Assembly (NCBI RefSeq): GCF_009856295.1
Contig: NZ_WMEU01000010.1
Span: 1-64,000, forward strand
Direction of reading: 5' to 3'
Origin: Pontibacillus yanchengensis
Lineage (GTDB): Bacteria; Bacillota; Bacilli; Bacillales; BH030062
Length of the DNA stretch: 64,000 bases
Position numbers and translations under genes: made by a program. The notes under the pieces are model-generated. The model was given only the letters and a program-made list of their open reading frames with translations, was not told the origin of the DNA and made no database searches. Of the stretch, positions 50,494 through 61,412 are shown piece after piece; the stretch's first letter is position 1, and every line of letters begins with the position of its first letter.

Positions 50494-52694
50494 GGAATCG
50501 CCTCCCTCCAGGCTGCCTTTATATCTTTTGTTGATAAGGATACAACCTGTTGTTCGTTTAAGTGAATGGACATTGTTTCCGTTTCATTTACAACTCCTAT
50601 ATGGCGTGCATCTGTTAGGAGATTTTCAAACTCATACCTCTTTGCTTGAGGAACAGAGACAATAAATCTAGATTGGCTTTCACTAAATAGCTCGGTTGTT
50701 GCTTCTCCTTCCAGGTGTACATCACAACCTAACTCGTTATCGAATAGACACTCCGCAAGCGCCACGGCCAATCCACCTTCTGCTACATCATGGGCAGAAT
50801 GAACATAGCCACTTTGAATCGCTTCCAGCAGTTGCGTTTGTCGTGTTTGTTCTACTTCCATATTAATGCTTGGAGGCGTACCGAAGTACTCCCCTTCGAG
50901 CACCTTCTGAAGTTCGCTCCCCCCAAATTCTGGAGATGCATCGCCAACTACATAGATGGCATCACCTGTAGTAGTGAATCCTTGGCGGGTAGTGTGGTTT
51001 ACATCATCAATCAGACCAACCATGCCAACAACTGGTGTTGGATAAATCGATTGATTGTTGGAACCATTATAGAGAGAAACATTTCCACTGATGACAGGTG
51101 TGGTAAGGCTGGAACATGCTTCACTCATTCCTTCTACTGTCTTCTCCATTTGCCAGTAGTTCTCCGGAATATCTGGACTTCCAAAGTTCAAACAATCGGT
51201 TAGGGCTAATGGCTTCCCTCCGGAGCACACGATGTTACGCGCCGCTTCCGCAACAGCAATTTTTCCACCTACGCTAGGATCTAGATAGATATATCGAGAG
51301 TTACAATCCGTTGTCATGGCAATGGCTTTGTTCGTTTCTCGAATACGAAGCACAGCAGCATCAGAACCAGGTGTAACAACCGTATTTGTCCCAACCATCG
51401 TGTCATACTGGTCATATACCCATTCTTTACTTGCGATGGTGGACTGTTGTAGAAGCTTCACAATCATGTCTTCTGCATTTTCTACATGGGGAAGGTAAGA
51501 TGCTTGTTGTTGAAACGCTGTGTAATAGTCAGGCTGTCTTGAATCTTGATAGTAAACAGGAGCTTCCTCTGCCAGGGCATCAACCGGAACCTCTGCTACC
51601 GTTTCATCCTGAAAACGTAAACGAAGTACTTGATCATCAATGACTTCCCCTATCGTACTAGCACTAAGACCGTATTTTTGCACAATTGCTTCTATCTCTG
51701 TCTCGCGACCTTTTTCAACGATTAACAGCATTCGCTCCTGAGATTCAGAGAGCATCAGTTCATATGGCGTCATGTTTTGTTCGCGCTGTGGAACATCATC
51801 CATGATCATTTCAATTCCTGTACCAGATTTACTAGCCATCTCACTCGCAGATGACGTTAATCCAGCTGCGCCCATGTCTTGCATGCCTACAAGGGCATCA
51901 CATTGCGTAATCTCTAAGCATGCTTCAATCAAAAGTTTCTCCATGAACGGGTCCCCGACTTGGACAGATGGACGTTTACTAGCTGACTCATCAGACAACT
52001 CTTCAGAGGCAAACGTAGCCCCATGGATGCCGTCACGACCAGTTGGTGCGCCTACATACATAACAGAGTTGCCGAGACCAGTGGCAATTCCTTTTTGTAT
52101 GTCTTTTTGATCAATAAGACCAACACACATCGCATTCACTAAAGGATTGCCTTCATAGCAAGAATCAAATTGCACTTCTCCACCTACAGTAGGTACGCCA
52201 ACGCAATTTCCGTAACCAGAAATGCCATGGACCACTTCACGGAAAAGGTATTTCACACGTTCAGACGTTAACTCGCCAAAACGGAGGGAATTCAACAATC
52301 CAATCGGACGAGCACCCATGGAAAAGACATCGCGCAAAATGCCTCCAACACCTGTAGCCGCCCCTTGATAAGGCTCGATTGCTGATGGATGGTTATGACT
52401 TTCGATTTTAAATACAACCGCTTTGTCATCCCCAATATCAATGATTCCCGCTCCTTCTCCAGGACCTTGCAGCACATGAGGTGCCTTGGTAGGGAATTTT
52501 TTCAAAAGAGGCCTCGAGTTTTTGTAGCTACAGTGTTCTGACCACATAACCGAAAACAAACCTGTTTCCGTATAATTCGGACTTCTTCCTAGAATCGTTT
52601 TAATGGAAGCAAACTCCCCGTCTGTTAATCCCATCTCTTTGTAAAGTTGGTCTTGGTCGATTTTCTCTGGGCTGATCTCAAGTGTTGAGTACAT
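50469..52694 (-). CDS. purL: Phosphoribosylformylglycinamidine synthase subunit PurL
   Basis: The 741-residue catalytic subunit of the three-part FGAM synthase (PurL-PurQ-PurS), which uses ammonia from PurQ and [22 protein letters not shown] near the N-terminus, [20 protein letters not shown] and [16 protein letters not shown] are characteristic. This is the small PurL form, without the glutaminase domain. Its ATG overlaps purQ by 17 bases. Confidence 0.97.
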   Translation of the reverse strand: MYSTLEISPEKIDQDQLYKEMGLTDGEFASIKTILGRSPNYTETGLFSVMWSEHCSYKNSRPLLKKFPTKAPHVLQGPGEGAGIIDIGDDKAVVFKIESHNHPSAIEPYQGAATGVGGILRDVFSMGARPIGLLNSLRFGELTSERVKYLFREVVHGISGYGNCVGVPTVGGEVQFDSCYEGNPLVNAMCVGLIDQKDIQKGIATGLGNSVMYVGAPTGRDGIHGATFASEELSDESASKRPSVQVGDPFMEKLLIEACLEITQCDALVGMQDMGAAGLTSSASEMASKSGTGIEMIMDDVPQREQNMTPYELMLSESQERMLLIVEKGRETEIEAIVQKYGLSASTIGEVIDDQVLRLRFQDETVAEVPVDALAEEAPVYYQDSRQPDYYTAFQQQASYLPHVENAEDMIVKLLQQSTIASKEWVYDQYDTMVGTNTVVTPGSDAAVLRIRETNKAIAMTTDCNSRYIYLDPSVGGKIAVAEAARNIVCSGGKPLALTDCLNFGSPDIPENYWQMEKTVEGMSEACSSLTTPVISGNVSLYNGSNNQSIYPTPVVGMVGLIDDVNHTTRQGFTTTGDAIYVVGDASPEFGGSELQKVLEGEYFGTPPSINMEVEQTRQTQLLEAIQSGYVHSAHDVAEGGLAVALAECLFDNELGCDVHLEGEATTELFSESQSRFIVSVPQAKRYEFENLLTDARHIGVVNETETMSIHLNEQQVVSLSTKDIKAAWREAIPCQLKSKD

Positions 52695-53361
52695 GTGCTT
52701 CCCTCCAATTGGTCAAAATAGATTGAAAGATTTTCAGTCCATCTGTAGAACCTAGTAATGCTTCTACCGCTCGTTCCGGGTGTGGCATCATCCCAAGGAC
52801 ATTTCCTTGTTCATTACAAATCCCTGCTATATCATGGACCGAACCATTCGGATTGGATGGGTACGTAAAGACGATTTGATCATGCTCCACAAGCGATTGA
52901 TAGGTAGCATCATCGCAGTAGTAATTGCCATCTCCATGAGCAATCGGTAGAATAATATCTTCCTTCTGATCGAACGCATTCGTAAATAGCGTGTCATTCT
53001 GTTCCACACGGACCGGGATGTTTCGACAGATAAACGAGAGGTTCTCATTTGCAAGCATCGCACCTGGTAACAACCCAGCTTCTAATAGGATTTGAAACCC
53101 ATTGCAAACACCTAGTACTGGTTTTCCTTTTCCCGCTTCCTCCTTTACAGCTCTCATGATAGGAGAGGTAGAGCTCATAGCACCGGACCGTAGATAATCT
53201 CCATAAGAGAAACCACCTGGAAGTAGAATGGCATCATAGGAAGACAAATCGGATTCGGAATGCCATACGAAATGAGCTTCTTCCTGCAACGCATCCGTAA
53301 TTGCGTACAACATATCACGGTCACAATTGGACCCTGGAAAAACGATGACAGCGAATTTCAC
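52678..53361 (-). CDS. purQ: Phosphoribosylformylglycinamidine synthase subunit PurQ
   Basis: The 227-residue class I glutaminase subunit of FGAM synthase. It begins [14 protein letters not shown]; the nucleophile cysteine is in [15 protein letters not shown] (about 86) and the His-Glu pair in [11 protein letters not shown]. Stop and start codons overlap purS and purL, which should keep the subunits in balance. Confidence 0.97.
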   Translation of the reverse strand: MKFAVIVFPGSNCDRDMLYAITDALQEEAHFVWHSESDLSSYDAILLPGGFSYGDYLRSGAMSSTSPIMRAVKEEAGKGKPVLGVCNGFQILLEAGLLPGAMLANENLSFICRNIPVRVEQNDTLFTNAFDQKEDIILPIAHGDGNYYCDDATYQSLVEHDQIVFTYPSNPNGSVHDIAGICNEQGNVLGMMPHPERAVEALLGSTDGLKIFQSILTNWREAHVLNT

Positions 53362-53609
53362 TAGCGAACAGCCTCCTCGATTTCGTATTGATACTCTTCA
53401 ATGACTGGATTAGCTAACAGTTCATCACACATTTTGTTGATCCGCTCCTCTAGCTGTTCATGCTGTTCGACAAATAACTCAATATATTTCCCAACCCGTA
53501 CTTCTTCTACTTCTTGATAGGATAAAGATCTAAGAGACTGTTGAATCGCCTTCCCTTGTGGGTCTAATACCCCTTCTTTTAACGTTACATATACCTTCAC
53601 TTTATACAT
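53361..53609 (-). CDS. purS: Phosphoribosylformylglycinamidine synthase subunit PurS
   Basis: The 82-residue linker subunit of FGAM synthase, needed for ammonia transfer from PurQ to Pur[21 protein letters not shown] and the [13 protein letters not shown] tail are typical. ATG 53609 follows GGAGG at 9 bases and overlaps purC by 8 bases; longer readings run into the purC reading frame. Confidence 0.95.
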   Translation of the reverse strand: MYKVKVYVTLKEGVLDPQGKAIQQSLRSLSYQEVEEVRVGKYIELFVEQHEQLEERINKMCDELLANPVIEEYQYEIEEAVR

Positions 53610-54321
53610 GTACATTCTCCTCCATTCGTTTCCAGATCGTGTCATAGATTTCAACTAAATCTTCGATATCATTTCGGAAAACATCCTTATCCATCTTGCG
53701 ATCAGTCTCTTCCTCCCATAACCTGCACGTATCAGGAGAGATTTCATCTGACAACACAATACTGCCATCATGTAAACGTCCAAATTCTAGCTTGAAATCT
53801 ACTAGCTTCACACCTATTTTGTCGTACATCGCTTGTAAATGGTTGTTGATGTTTCTAGCTTGTTCCTTGATAAACTCCAGTTCTCCCTCGCTGATTCCAG
53901 TTATATGTTTGGCATGATCATCATTCATTAGAGGATCATTGAGGGCATCCTCTTTGTAATAAAGCTCCACAAGAGGCTCCTGGAAAACCTCTCCTTCTGT
54001 GATACCCAGGCGTTTTGTCAGGCTACCTGTAGCTATGTTTCGAACCACTACTTCAATTGGGATAATACGAGTTTGATAGACGAGCTGCTCTGTATCCGAT
54101 AAGGCTTGAATAAAATGAGAAGCTATCCCTTTTTCATGTAGATATTGAAAAATATGAGAGGATATCAGATTGTTTAATCGACCCTTGCCTCGAAAAATCT
54201 TATGCTTCTCTCCATTAAAGGCTGTCGCATCATCTTTATACTCCAGAATCAGCTGAAATTCTTCCCCTAAAACCGAATAAACCTTCTTTGCTTTCCCTTC
54301 GTATAACAACGCACTCTTCAT
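53602..54321 (-). CDS. purC: SAICAR synthase
   Basis: A 239-residue ATP-dependent enzyme that joins aspartate to CAIR. It begins LLYEGKAKKVYS and carries VVVRNIATGSLTKR and LSDEISPDTCRLWEEET, typical of the family. It lies 3 bases after purK; in B. subtilis purB stands between these two genes, but here purB is elsewhere. Confidence 0.97.
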   Translation of the reverse strand: MKSALLYEGKAKKVYSVLGEEFQLILEYKDDATAFNGEKHKIFRGKGRLNNLISSHIFQYLHEKGIASHFIQALSDTEQLVYQTRIIPIEVVVRNIATGSLTKRLGITEGEVFQEPLVELYYKEDALNDPLMNDDHAKHITGISEGELEFIKEQARNINNHLQAMYDKIGVKLVDFKLEFGRLHDGSIVLSDEISPDTCRLWEEETDRKMDKDVFRNDIEDLVEIYDTIWKRMEENVHV

Positions 54322-54324
54322 GCC

Positions 54325-55449
54325 TTACCCTCCTCTATTACTAGTGTGCTGAACAAGTTGCAGCAATGCATCTACATCCGTTCCTACCACGGTCGTATGA
54401 CCTAGCTTTCTTTTTGGCTTCACACCATCTTTACCATATAAATGAACATGCTTTCCTTTAAAAGCTGTACCGTCTTCCAAGTAAGGTTCGATTTCATGAC
54501 CCAGGATGTTCGTCATCACCGCTGCATAAGGGGCTTGAACATCTAGAAGTGGTAATCCACAAATGGCTCGAACATGCTGACCAAATTGAGAAACATTACA
54601 AGCTTCTATCGTGTAATGACCTGAGTTATGAGGTCTAGGGGCCATTTCATTTACATACACCTCATCCCCTACAACAAACATCTCAAAAGCAAACGTGCCT
54701 AAAAATTGCAATCGATCTGCAATAGACTGTGCTGCTTCCTTGGCTTGATCAATGATAGGTGCACTCACTCGTGCAGGCGCAATGCTTTGACGCAGGATGT
54801 GATCTTCATGGATGTTTTCCGGGACCGGAAACATCGTAAGGTCTCCATCGATGCCTCTTGTCATGACTACGGAAATCTCCATATCAAATGGAAGCCAAGC
54901 TTCTACTACGCAAGGTGGATTGTTACGGAGAATGTCTTCCGCTTCCTGAAGATCCTCCACTGATTCAAGCTTCTGCTGGCCTTTTCCGTCATACCCACCT
55001 CGCGTTGTTTTGATAACGCATGGATATCCAAGTTGTGTAACAGCTTCATGCAATTCAGGTACAGTTTCTACTAAACGATATGGAGCCACAGCAACACCCG
55101 CTTCTGTTAACAAGAGCTTTTCATTACCACGGTCCTGCGTAACCTTTAATGCATATGATCCTTGCGGGAGTTTAGCGCGTTTTTCTAGTTCATTGGCAAG
55201 CTCTAAATCTACATTTTCAAATTCATAGGTAATGACGTCCGCAATATCCGTTAAGCGAATAGCCGCTTCCACATCATCTAACGCAGCTTGGATATGCTCA
55301 TCTGCCACTTGTGCGCATGGAGCATTAGGAGATGGGTCCAATACAGCAATGCGATAGCCCATTTGCTTGGCTTCCATCGCCATCATTTTTCCTAGCTGAC
55401 CACCACCTAAGATCCCAATCGTTTTCCCTGGAAAAAGACTATGACTCAT
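54325..55449 (-). CDS. purK: 5-(carboxyamino)imidazole ribonucleotide synthase
   Basis: A 374-residue ATP-grasp enzyme that carboxylates AIR with bicarbonate. [20 protein letters not shown] opens the chain; [14 protein letters not shown] and [17 protein letters not shown] are the ATP-grasp and active-site segments. Its start overlaps purE by 11 bases. Confidence 0.97.
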   Translation of the reverse strand: MSHSLFPGKTIGILGGGQLGKMMAMEAKQMGYRIAVLDPSPNAPCAQVADEHIQAALDDVEAAIRLTDIADVITYEFENVDLELANELEKRAKLPQGSYALKVTQDRGNEKLLLTEAGVAVAPYRLVETVPELHEAVTQLGYPCVIKTTRGGYDGKGQQKLESVEDLQEAEDILRNNPPCVVEAWLPFDMEISVVMTRGIDGDLTMFPVPENIHEDHILRQSIAPARVSAPIIDQAKEAAQSIADRLQFLGTFAFEMFVVGDEVYVNEMAPRPHNSGHYTIEACNVSQFGQHVRAICGLPLLDVQAPYAAVMTNILGHEIEPYLEDGTAFKGKHVHLYGKDGVKPKRKLGHTTVVGTDVDALLQLVQHTSNRGG

Positions 55450-55927
55450 GTAATTGCCCCCTCATCCCTTCAACATGATTCTTCAATTCTTGTTTATAGA
55501 CTGCTAATTTTTCAGCAATTTCATTATCAAATGCCCCTATCATCTCAGCAGCTAAAATCCCTGCATTCTTAGCACCAGAAGCCCCGATTGCTACCGTAGC
55601 TACTGGAACTCCTCCAGGCATTTGTACAATGGATAATAGCGAATCATATCCATCTAACTTAGAGGAAACTGGCACGCCAATCACTGGTAACGTTGTTTTC
55701 GATGCGAGCATCCCCGGTAAGTGAGCCGCTCCGCCTGCACCAGCGATAATAACCTTCAAACCTTTTTCCCGTGCAGATTCTGCGAATTGAAACATATCGT
55801 CTGGGGTTCGATGAGCAGATAGAATCTCTTTTTCATACTCGATTCCAAAGTGATCCAACATGTCACATGTAGACTTCATTGTTTCCCAATCTGACAAGCT
55901 TCCCATCACTACTCCAACCATTGCCAT
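55439..55927 (-). CDS. purE: N5-carboxyaminoimidazole ribonucleotide mutase
   Basis: A 162-residue class I PurE that moves the carboxyl group to give [17 protein letters not shown] is the phosphate-binding N-terminus and [15 protein letters not shown] holds the catalytic histidine; [14 protein letters not shown] follows. It is the first gene of the operon, behind a purine riboswitch and PurR site. GAGGTGAGGT lies before the ATG. Confidence 0.97.
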   Translation of the reverse strand: MAMVGVVMGSLSDWETMKSTCDMLDHFGIEYEKEILSAHRTPDDMFQFAESAREKGLKVIIAGAGGAAHLPGMLASKTTLPVIGVPVSSKLDGYDSLLSIVQMPGGVPVATVAIGASGAKNAGILAAEMIGAFDNEIAEKLAVYKQELKNHVEGMRGQLHES

Positions 55928-55974
55928 ACCTCATCACCTCACCAATTATTTTGAAAAACTTCCTATTATATAGA

Positions 55975-56180
55975 AGAAAAGCGCAAGCGCCCTGATAGCG
56001 ACGTAAAAACTGCTGCCCACAGGATGTGGGTTGGTTCGATGTTGCTGCACGATGCAGCGAACTTAATCGAACTTCCTTGAGATAAAGGAAACACGGAGAG
56101 CGGTAGCGATCCGATGTTGACTTATCGTAAGGAGGAGCAGGAAGTTTGCTAGGCGCTGGAGTTAGACACATAAGCGCCAG
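55975..56180. repeat. Dispersed MITE-like repeat, copy A
   Basis: About 200 bp between purE and its riboswitch, starting AAAAGCGCAAGCGCCC and ending with GGCGCTGGAGTTAGACAC, the kind of ends seen in dispersed non-coding repeats of Bacillaceae. Related sequence lies at 24900-25085 and 63800-63875. It lies inside the untranslated leader of the pur operon. Confidence 0.65.
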
Positions 56181-56202
56181 AACTTATCCTCTTACTTTGT
56201 AA

Positions 56203-56388
56203 ATAAAAAAGCGCCTATACCTTGCTCTCACTAAGAGAGAAGATATAGGCGCATCCCGTAAAAGGTCTCCCCCTACCTATTAAAAGATAGAGGTCCCCTG
56301 ACTATGTGCACATCATCTTCCCTCATAGTCCAACGATTTACGGTCGTCAGGTAGAGACTTACGGGCCATATCCCCGAGATTATATGAG
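56203..56388 (-). promoter_or_regulatory. Purine (guanine-class) riboswitch of the pur operon
   Basis: The aptamer (56322-56388) has P1 CTCAT/ATGAG and the conserved ATATAATC, GATATGG, AAGTCTCTACC and GGACTATG segments; the C before TATG marks guanine/hypoxanthine, not adenine, specificity. A strong terminator follows: GCGCCTATA pairs with TATAGGCGC (56211-56252), then six T. Ligand binding should stop transcription before purE. Confidence 0.93.
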
Positions 56389-56414
56389 GTCGCTATTTAA
56401 AAATGTCTACTTCC

Positions 56415-56444
56415 ATCGTAACAGTAATCACAAAAACAAGTCAA
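56415..56444 (-). promoter_or_regulatory. pur operon promoter
   Basis: On the minus strand TTGACT (56439-56444) and TACGAT (56415-56420), 18 bases apart, precede the riboswitch. Confidence 0.6.
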
Positions 56445-56446
56445 CT

Positions 56447-56493
56447 TGAATTCGAACATTACTTGATCAGATAAACGGAATCGTTCGTGTATT
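56447..56493. promoter_or_regulatory. PurR operator (paired PurBoxes)
   Basis: Inverted CGAAC (56453-56457) and GTTCG (56483-56487) within AT-rich flanks match the core of Bacillus PurBoxes. The pair spans 35 bases and lies just upstream of the pur promoter, where PurR acts in B. subtilis. Confidence 0.6.
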
Positions 56494-56649
56494 ACAATAT
56501 TCGACATTTTGCCTACTATAGAGGGATTTTTTGCTGAAAACACTTATTTATTGACGAATTTTTAAAAAGTGTTAAACTTATATCCGGTATGAAACGTATA
56601 TACAGTTTAAACTTAACAAAAAGTCAAAATAGACTAGAAAGGGGATATC

Positions 56650-58173
56650 ATGAATAAGGTTACATCAGTATTCTGGATATCAATTGCTCTAGCCGCCATA
56701 TTTGTGTTATGGGGTGTTGTTGCTCCAGAAAATTTAGCAACATACTCGGGGAATTTACAAGGGTTTCTTACTGAGAAATTCGGATGGTTCTATCTACTAA
56801 CGATTGCCATCTTTGTTATCTTTTCCATCTATTTAATCTTCAGTCCATATGGAAAAATGAAATTGGGCCAACCAGACGAAAAGCCTGAATATAATAAGAT
56901 TACATGGTTCGCTATGCTATTTAGTGCAGGTATGGGAATTGGACTTGTATTCTGGGGTTCTGCTGAACCACTTGCTCACTTCGCTACGCCTCCAACAGGA
57001 GATCCGGAGACAAAGGAAGCAGCAAAGGAAGCAATGCGTTATGCTTTCTTCCACTGGGGTATTCACGTTTGGGCGATTTACACCGTCATTGCCCTTGCCA
57101 TTGCCTACTTCAAATTCCGCCGACAAGCACCAGGTGTTATTAGTGCAACATTCCAACCACTACTTGGTGATAAAATTAATGGTGGATTTGGTAAAACAAT
57201 CGATGTTATTGCGGTATTTGCTACCATCTTTGGTGTTGCAACGTCATTAGGACTTGGCGCGCAACAAATCAGTGGTGGAATAAGTTTCATTAGTCCAATT
57301 GAAAACAACTTTACGACACAATTTGTCATCATTATTGCCGTTACGATTCTATTCATGCTTTCAGCATGGAGTGGAATAGGTAAAGGTATTAAATACTTGA
57401 GTAATGCCAACATTGTGCTGGCTGGTACTCTTATCATTCTTACGTTAATCCTAGGACCAACTGTCTTTATCATGAACATGTTCTCAAGTACGTTTGGTTC
57501 TTATATACAAAATCTCCCAATGATGACCTTCCAAATGGCACCATTAAGTTCGGACCATAACGACTGGATTCAAAATTGGACCGTATTCTACTGGGCTTGG
57601 TTTACTGCATGGTCACCATTCGTTGGTACATTCATTGCACGTGTTTCGAAAGGACGTACCATCCGTGAGTTCGTACTAGGCGTTCTTATTATACCAAGCT
57701 TATTCAGTGCATTCTGGTTTGCTGTATTCGGCGGTACAAGCTTAAAGCAAGAGCTATCCGGGCAAAACACAGGACTGACTGATCTTGCACCTGAACAGGC
57801 CCTCTTCGGAACATTAGGAGGACTACCAATGGGCATTATCATTACCGTTGTTGCAATCCTTCTTATCAGCACATTCTTCATCACATCGGCTGACTCTGCA
57901 ACATTCGTTCTAGGAATGCAAACAACAAACGGCAGCCTTAACCCACCAAACGTGGTGAAGCTAAGCTGGGGAATTATTCAAGCTTCTATTGCGGCAGTGC
58001 TATTGCAATCAGGAGGTTTAGGGGCTCTACAAACCTCTGCTATCGTATCCGCCTTCCCGTTCTCGATCATACTCCTCTTCATGATTTGGTCACTGATCAA
58101 GGCATTGCAAGAGGATGGCAAGCATTTGAAAAAGCAACAATCGAGCTCAAGCAGTCAAGATTACTCAGCATAA
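56650..58173 (+). CDS. opuD: BCCT family glycine betaine transporter
   Basis: A 507-residue, 12-helix transporter of the betaine/choline/carnitine family that takes up compatible solutes with Na+ under osmotic stress. It has the glycine-rich GMGIGLVFWGSAEPLAHF that marks betaine-Na+ carriers and the tryptophan signature WTVFYWAWFTAWSPFVGTFI. The closest described type is OpuD/BetM; which solute it prefers cannot be read. The hydrophilic tail ends in a serine run. GAAAGGGG precedes the ATG. It diverges from the pur operon across about 720 bases that hold the riboswitch and PurR site. Confidence 0.92.
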   Translation: MNKVTSVFWISIALAAIFVLWGVVAPENLATYSGNLQGFLTEKFGWFYLLTIAIFVIFSIYLIFSPYGKMKLGQPDEKPEYNKITWFAMLFSAGMGIGLVFWGSAEPLAHFATPPTGDPETKEAAKEAMRYAFFHWGIHVWAIYTVIALAIAYFKFRRQAPGVISATFQPLLGDKINGGFGKTIDVIAVFATIFGVATSLGLGAQQISGGISFISPIENNFTTQFVIIIAVTILFMLSAWSGIGKGIKYLSNANIVLAGTLIILTLILGPTVFIMNMFSSTFGSYIQNLPMMTFQMAPLSSDHNDWIQNWTVFYWAWFTAWSPFVGTFIARVSKGRTIREFVLGVLIIPSLFSAFWFAVFGGTSLKQELSGQNTGLTDLAPEQALFGTLGGLPMGIIITVVAILLISTFFITSADSATFVLGMQTTNGSLNPPNVVKLSWGIIQASIAAVLLQSGGLGALQTSAIVSAFPFSIILLFMIWSLIKALQEDGKHLKKQQSSSSSQDYSA

Positions 58174-58205
58174 ATGATTTAGACACTAATTATACGTTTA
58201 AAGGA

Positions 58206-58237
58206 GCGACCTATGAACTATTCATAGGTCGCTTTTT
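58206..58237 (+). terminator. Terminator of opuD
   Basis: GCGACCTATGAA and TTCATAGGTCGC form a perfect 12-bp stem followed by five T. Confidence 0.9.
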
Positions 58238-58443
58238 ATGTTCTTTTTTTCCACAGTTAGAAACACCCATTTCATGTTTATTTCATATACTATTCCAACT
58301 CTTTCTATTCTTTTAACATATAAAGACCATCTATTAGTCTGTTCTATCGTCTATGATTATTTCATATAGTAAAATACCCCAATCTTTACATAAATAAGAT
58401 TTTCCTCTTTTATCAGGTCTGAATAACGAAGTGGGGTGAATAC

Positions 58444-59763
58444 ATGAAAGCCTTTCTAGCACTATTCTTGGTTCTACAGAGTTTAATTGCTTTTATCATC
58501 CTTTATGACTTCGATACAGAAGATACTATTGTAGCGATACTAGATTCAGGCATCTATAAATCCCATCCGTTATTTGAAGATCGAATACTTAAGGGATATG
58601 ATTTAGTCAATTGGGATTTTGCTCCTGACGATGAACTTGGTCATGGCACTCAGGTGGCAGGGATTATTATGGATTTAAACTCGGACTCCAATATAAAGTT
58701 ACTGCCCATTAAAAAACTTGGCTATCCCGCTAATACTCCGCTATCGATTTTATTAGCTATTGTGAGCGGGGCTGATGTAGTCAATATGAGTTTCCATCAA
58801 CCTTATAACCCCATTACGGAACAACTTCTTCGTTTTGGAACGCACAAAGGTGTATTGTTCATTGCATCTTCAGGTAATGAAGGGAAAGATATGCTAACCT
58901 ACCCTGCTAAATATGATACCGTTATCCCAGTAGCAGCTACAGATTATGGAAATTCGGTCTTATCCGGAAATTATGGTGAGGGTGTCACTTATATTTCACC
59001 AGGTATTGATGTTTTAAGTGCTGGGTTAGGAGGAAACTTTACAACCGTAAGTGGAACGAGCATGGCAAGCGCCTATGCAACGGGCGTATTTGCTTACGTG
59101 AAAGACCTGCACCCTGAAGCAACAAACGAAGAACTTATTCAATATGTAAATCAATACGCACGGTCCATCGTCTATACGAAAAGCGATAAGCAAATTGAAC
59201 TGAAAACATTAGATATACAAAAATTCAAAGCTATCGCGAGCGAACAGAGCTATTTATGGATGTCGGCCCTGGAATGGAAGCAACATAATGCCTCAACCCC
59301 AAGTATAAAAATAGATTCCTTCAACGTTGAAAAAGTATATATCCATGACAATGGAAGCTTTTACAAAACGTATCCAGGTGATACGGATTCTGTGATGCTA
59401 CCCGCTAAAGATGGGGAACATGAAGTTCGTATCCATTTTCATAATGGGGAGCGATGGCAGGACCATCATTTATCCTATGAGATTGATACGACTTCCCCTA
59501 TCATAGAAACCAATAATCAAATACATGCAAGTACCACTAACCTTCACATCCGTGTTACGGACCCGAACCTCGGTTATGTGCTCATAAATGGAGAAAAGCC
59601 TAGCTATTTAACTGGAGCATCTTTTTCTACTGGAAACACGAGAGATTTTTCTCTATTCTCCAATACGAAGCCAGTCGTAATCGAAGCATACGACACGTTT
59701 GGAAATAGTAGAATTGAAGTCTTCTACTCTCCTGAAATGACAACTCCTCACAAACAGCAATAA
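58444..59763 (+). CDS. Membrane-anchored or secreted subtilisin-like protease
   Basis: A 439-residue S8 serine protease. One hydrophobic helix (about 3-20) leads almost directly into the catalytic domain: Asp in VAILDSGIYKSHP (about 32), His in ELGHGTQVAGII (about 63), the oxyanion Asn in ASSGNEG and Ser in SGTSMASAYATGV (about 196). There is no room for the usual inhibitor propeptide of secreted subtilisins. The last 160 residues look like Ig-type beta domains (HVEIDTTSPIIETNN-like repeat regions). GTGGGGTG precedes the ATG. Its own promoter region is 58238-58443. Its role is unknown. Confidence 0.88.
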   Translation: MKAFLALFLVLQSLIAFIILYDFDTEDTIVAILDSGIYKSHPLFEDRILKGYDLVNWDFAPDDELGHGTQVAGIIMDLNSDSNIKLLPIKKLGYPANTPLSILLAIVSGADVVNMSFHQPYNPITEQLLRFGTHKGVLFIASSGNEGKDMLTYPAKYDTVIPVAATDYGNSVLSGNYGEGVTYISPGIDVLSAGLGGNFTTVSGTSMASAYATGVFAYVKDLHPEATNEELIQYVNQYARSIVYTKSDKQIELKTLDIQKFKAIASEQSYLWMSALEWKQHNASTPSIKIDSFNVEKVYIHDNGSFYKTYPGDTDSVMLPAKDGEHEVRIHFHNGERWQDHHLSYEIDTTSPIIETNNQIHASTTNLHIRVTDPNLGYVLINGEKPSYLTGASFSTGNTRDFSLFSNTKPVVIEAYDTFGNSRIEVFYSPEMTTPHKQQ

Positions 59764-59790
59764 TCCTAGCCACAGGTGGCTAGGATTATT
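59762..59790. terminator. Terminator of the protease gene
   Basis: AATCCTAGCCAC and GTGGCTAGGATT form a perfect stem that starts at the stop codon. Confidence 0.8.
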
Positions 59791-59820
59791 GTAGCTACTT
59801 ATCTTTATGTTTGCGGCAGG

Positions 59821-59930
59821 TCGATCCTATTTTTGAAAAGTAGCTCCTATTTTGAATTCCCGCTCCTATTTTCGAAAAGTCACTCCTATTTCAAAAAACT
59901 CGCTCCATATCTCGAAATCTCGCCCCAACC
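59821..59930. repeat. 20-bp-period array 4
   Basis: Six units start at 59821, 59841, 59860, 59880, 59900 and 59920 with core TCGCTCCTATTT followed by A-rich variable bases; five intervals are 20, 19, 20, 20 and 20. It lies between the protease and purB terminators. Confidence 0.8.
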
Positions 59931-59950
59931 CACCAATTCTCCCCCATACA

Positions 59951-59983
59951 AAAAAGCACCATACGAAATTTCGTATAGTGCTT
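59951..59983 (-). terminator. Terminator of purB
   Basis: AGCACTATACGAAA and TTTCGTATGGTGCT pair and six T follow on the minus strand, 8 bases after the purB stop codon. Confidence 0.88.
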
Positions 59984-59991
59984 CTCCAAGT

Positions 59992-61287
59992 TTACGCCAA
60001 CCCAATACGTTCAAATACGCGTTCTACATTTTGTAGATGATGGGTATGGTCAAAACTAGATTCTATTTGCTCTTCACTGAGCGTTTGTTGGATTGTTTCA
60101 TCTTGTTCTACTAATGTTCTAAAGGAAATGCCTTGTTCCCATGCCTCCATTGCTTTTGGCTGGACTAAATCATACGCTTCTTCTCTTGTCATCCCTTCAT
60201 CAATTAAGGTTAACAGGACACGCTGAGAGAAAATCAACCCGTATGTCTTGTCCATGTTCTGCCGCATGTTTCCTTCGTACACCGTTAAGTTGTCGACGAT
60301 TTTACTGAAGCGGTGAAGCATATAATCAAGGGCAATGGTAGCGTCAGGTAAAATCACACGCTCAGCAGATGAATGAGAAATATCGCGCTCATGCCATAAT
60401 GCTACATTTTCGTACGCCGTCACCATATGTCCGCGAATAACACGCGCCATGCCTGTCATATTCTCTGACCCGATTGGATTTCGTTTATGCGGCATAGCGG
60501 AAGACCCCTTTTGCCCTTTCGCAAAGAACTCCTCAACTTCTCTCGTTTCGGTTTTTTGTAACCCACGAATTTCAACTGCAAACTTCTCAATGGAAGTGGC
60601 AATTAAGGAAAGTGTAGATACATAGTGAGCATGTCGATCACGCTGTAATGTTTGCGTAGATACTGGAGCTGGTGTTAACCCTAGCTTGTTACAAACGTAA
60701 TCCTCTACAAATGGATCGATATTTGCATATGTCCCCACTGCACCAGACAGCTTACCAAACTCAATTTGGTGAGCAGCCATTTCAAATCGTTCTAAATTCC
60801 GCTTCATCTCTTCATACCAAAGAGCAAGCTTCAGGCCAAAGGTGGTCGGCTCCGCGTGAACACCATGTGTACGCCCCATCATAACAGTGAATTTATGTTC
60901 TTTTGCCTTTTCAGCCAACACATCAATGAACGCATGTAATCCTTTACGAATATGCTCATTCGTCTGCTTCAAAAGATACGAAAGAGCCGTATCGACGACA
61001 TCTGTTGAGGTCAATCCATAATGCACCCATTTACGCTCTTCACCAAGTGTCTCCGAAACTGCTCTTGTAAATGCTACAACATCATGTCGTGTTTCTTCTT
61101 CGATTTCATGGATTCGATTCATATCAAAGGATGCGTTCTCCCGGATCTTTTCTACATCTTCTTTTGGTATGTACCCAAGCTCACTCCATGCTTCACATGC
61201 GAGAATCTCGACCTCTAGCCATGCTTGATACTTATTTTCCTCAGTCCAGATAGCTCCCATTTCGGGTCTCGTATAACGTTCTATCAT
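59992..61287 (-). CDS. purB: Adenylosuccinate lyase
   Basis: A 431-residue enzyme that removes fumarate from SAICAR and adenylosuccinate. It begins [34 protein letters not shown] holds a catalytic histidine and [19 protein letters not shown] is the mobile signature loop with the catalytic serine. ATG 61287 follows GAGGAGG; the longer reading would begin in the attenuator hairpin. In B. subtilis purB is the third gene of the pur operon; here it is transcribed alone with its own control region. Confidence 0.96.
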   Translation of the reverse strand: MIERYTRPEMGAIWTEENKYQAWLEVEILACEAWSELGYIPKEDVEKIRENASFDMNRIHEIEEETRHDVVAFTRAVSETLGEERKWVHYGLTSTDVVDTALSYLLKQTNEHIRKGLHAFIDVLAEKAKEHKFTVMMGRTHGVHAEPTTFGLKLALWYEEMKRNLERFEMAAHQIEFGKLSGAVGTYANIDPFVEDYVCNKLGLTPAPVSTQTLQRDRHAHYVSTLSLIATSIEKFAVEIRGLQKTETREVEEFFAKGQKGSSAMPHKRNPIGSENMTGMARVIRGHMVTAYENVALWHERDISHSSAERVILPDATIALDYMLHRFSKIVDNLTVYEGNMRQNMDKTYGLIFSQRVLLTLIDEGMTREEAYDLVQPKAMEAWEQGISFRTLVEQDETIQQTLSEEQIESSFDHTHHLQNVERVFERIGLA

Positions 61288-61320
61288 ATAATCCGCCTCC
61301 TCTATTGATTGATTTTCCAT

Positions 61321-61366
61321 AAAAAAACCTATTCACTTCTTTTTCAGAGAGAAGTGAATAGGTTTC
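61321..61366 (-). promoter_or_regulatory. Attenuator-like hairpin in the purB leader
   Basis: On the minus strand AACCTATTCACTTC and GAAGTGAATAGGTT pair and seven T follow, ending about 34 bases before the purB ATG and downstream of the candidate purB promoter. Upstream GAGAGAGG could pair with CTTCTCTC of the stem, a possible antiterminator. Confidence 0.6.
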
Positions 61367-61412
61367 GTTTCCACAAGCTAACTGCCTCTCTCGTTACACT
61401 ATTAATACATTA

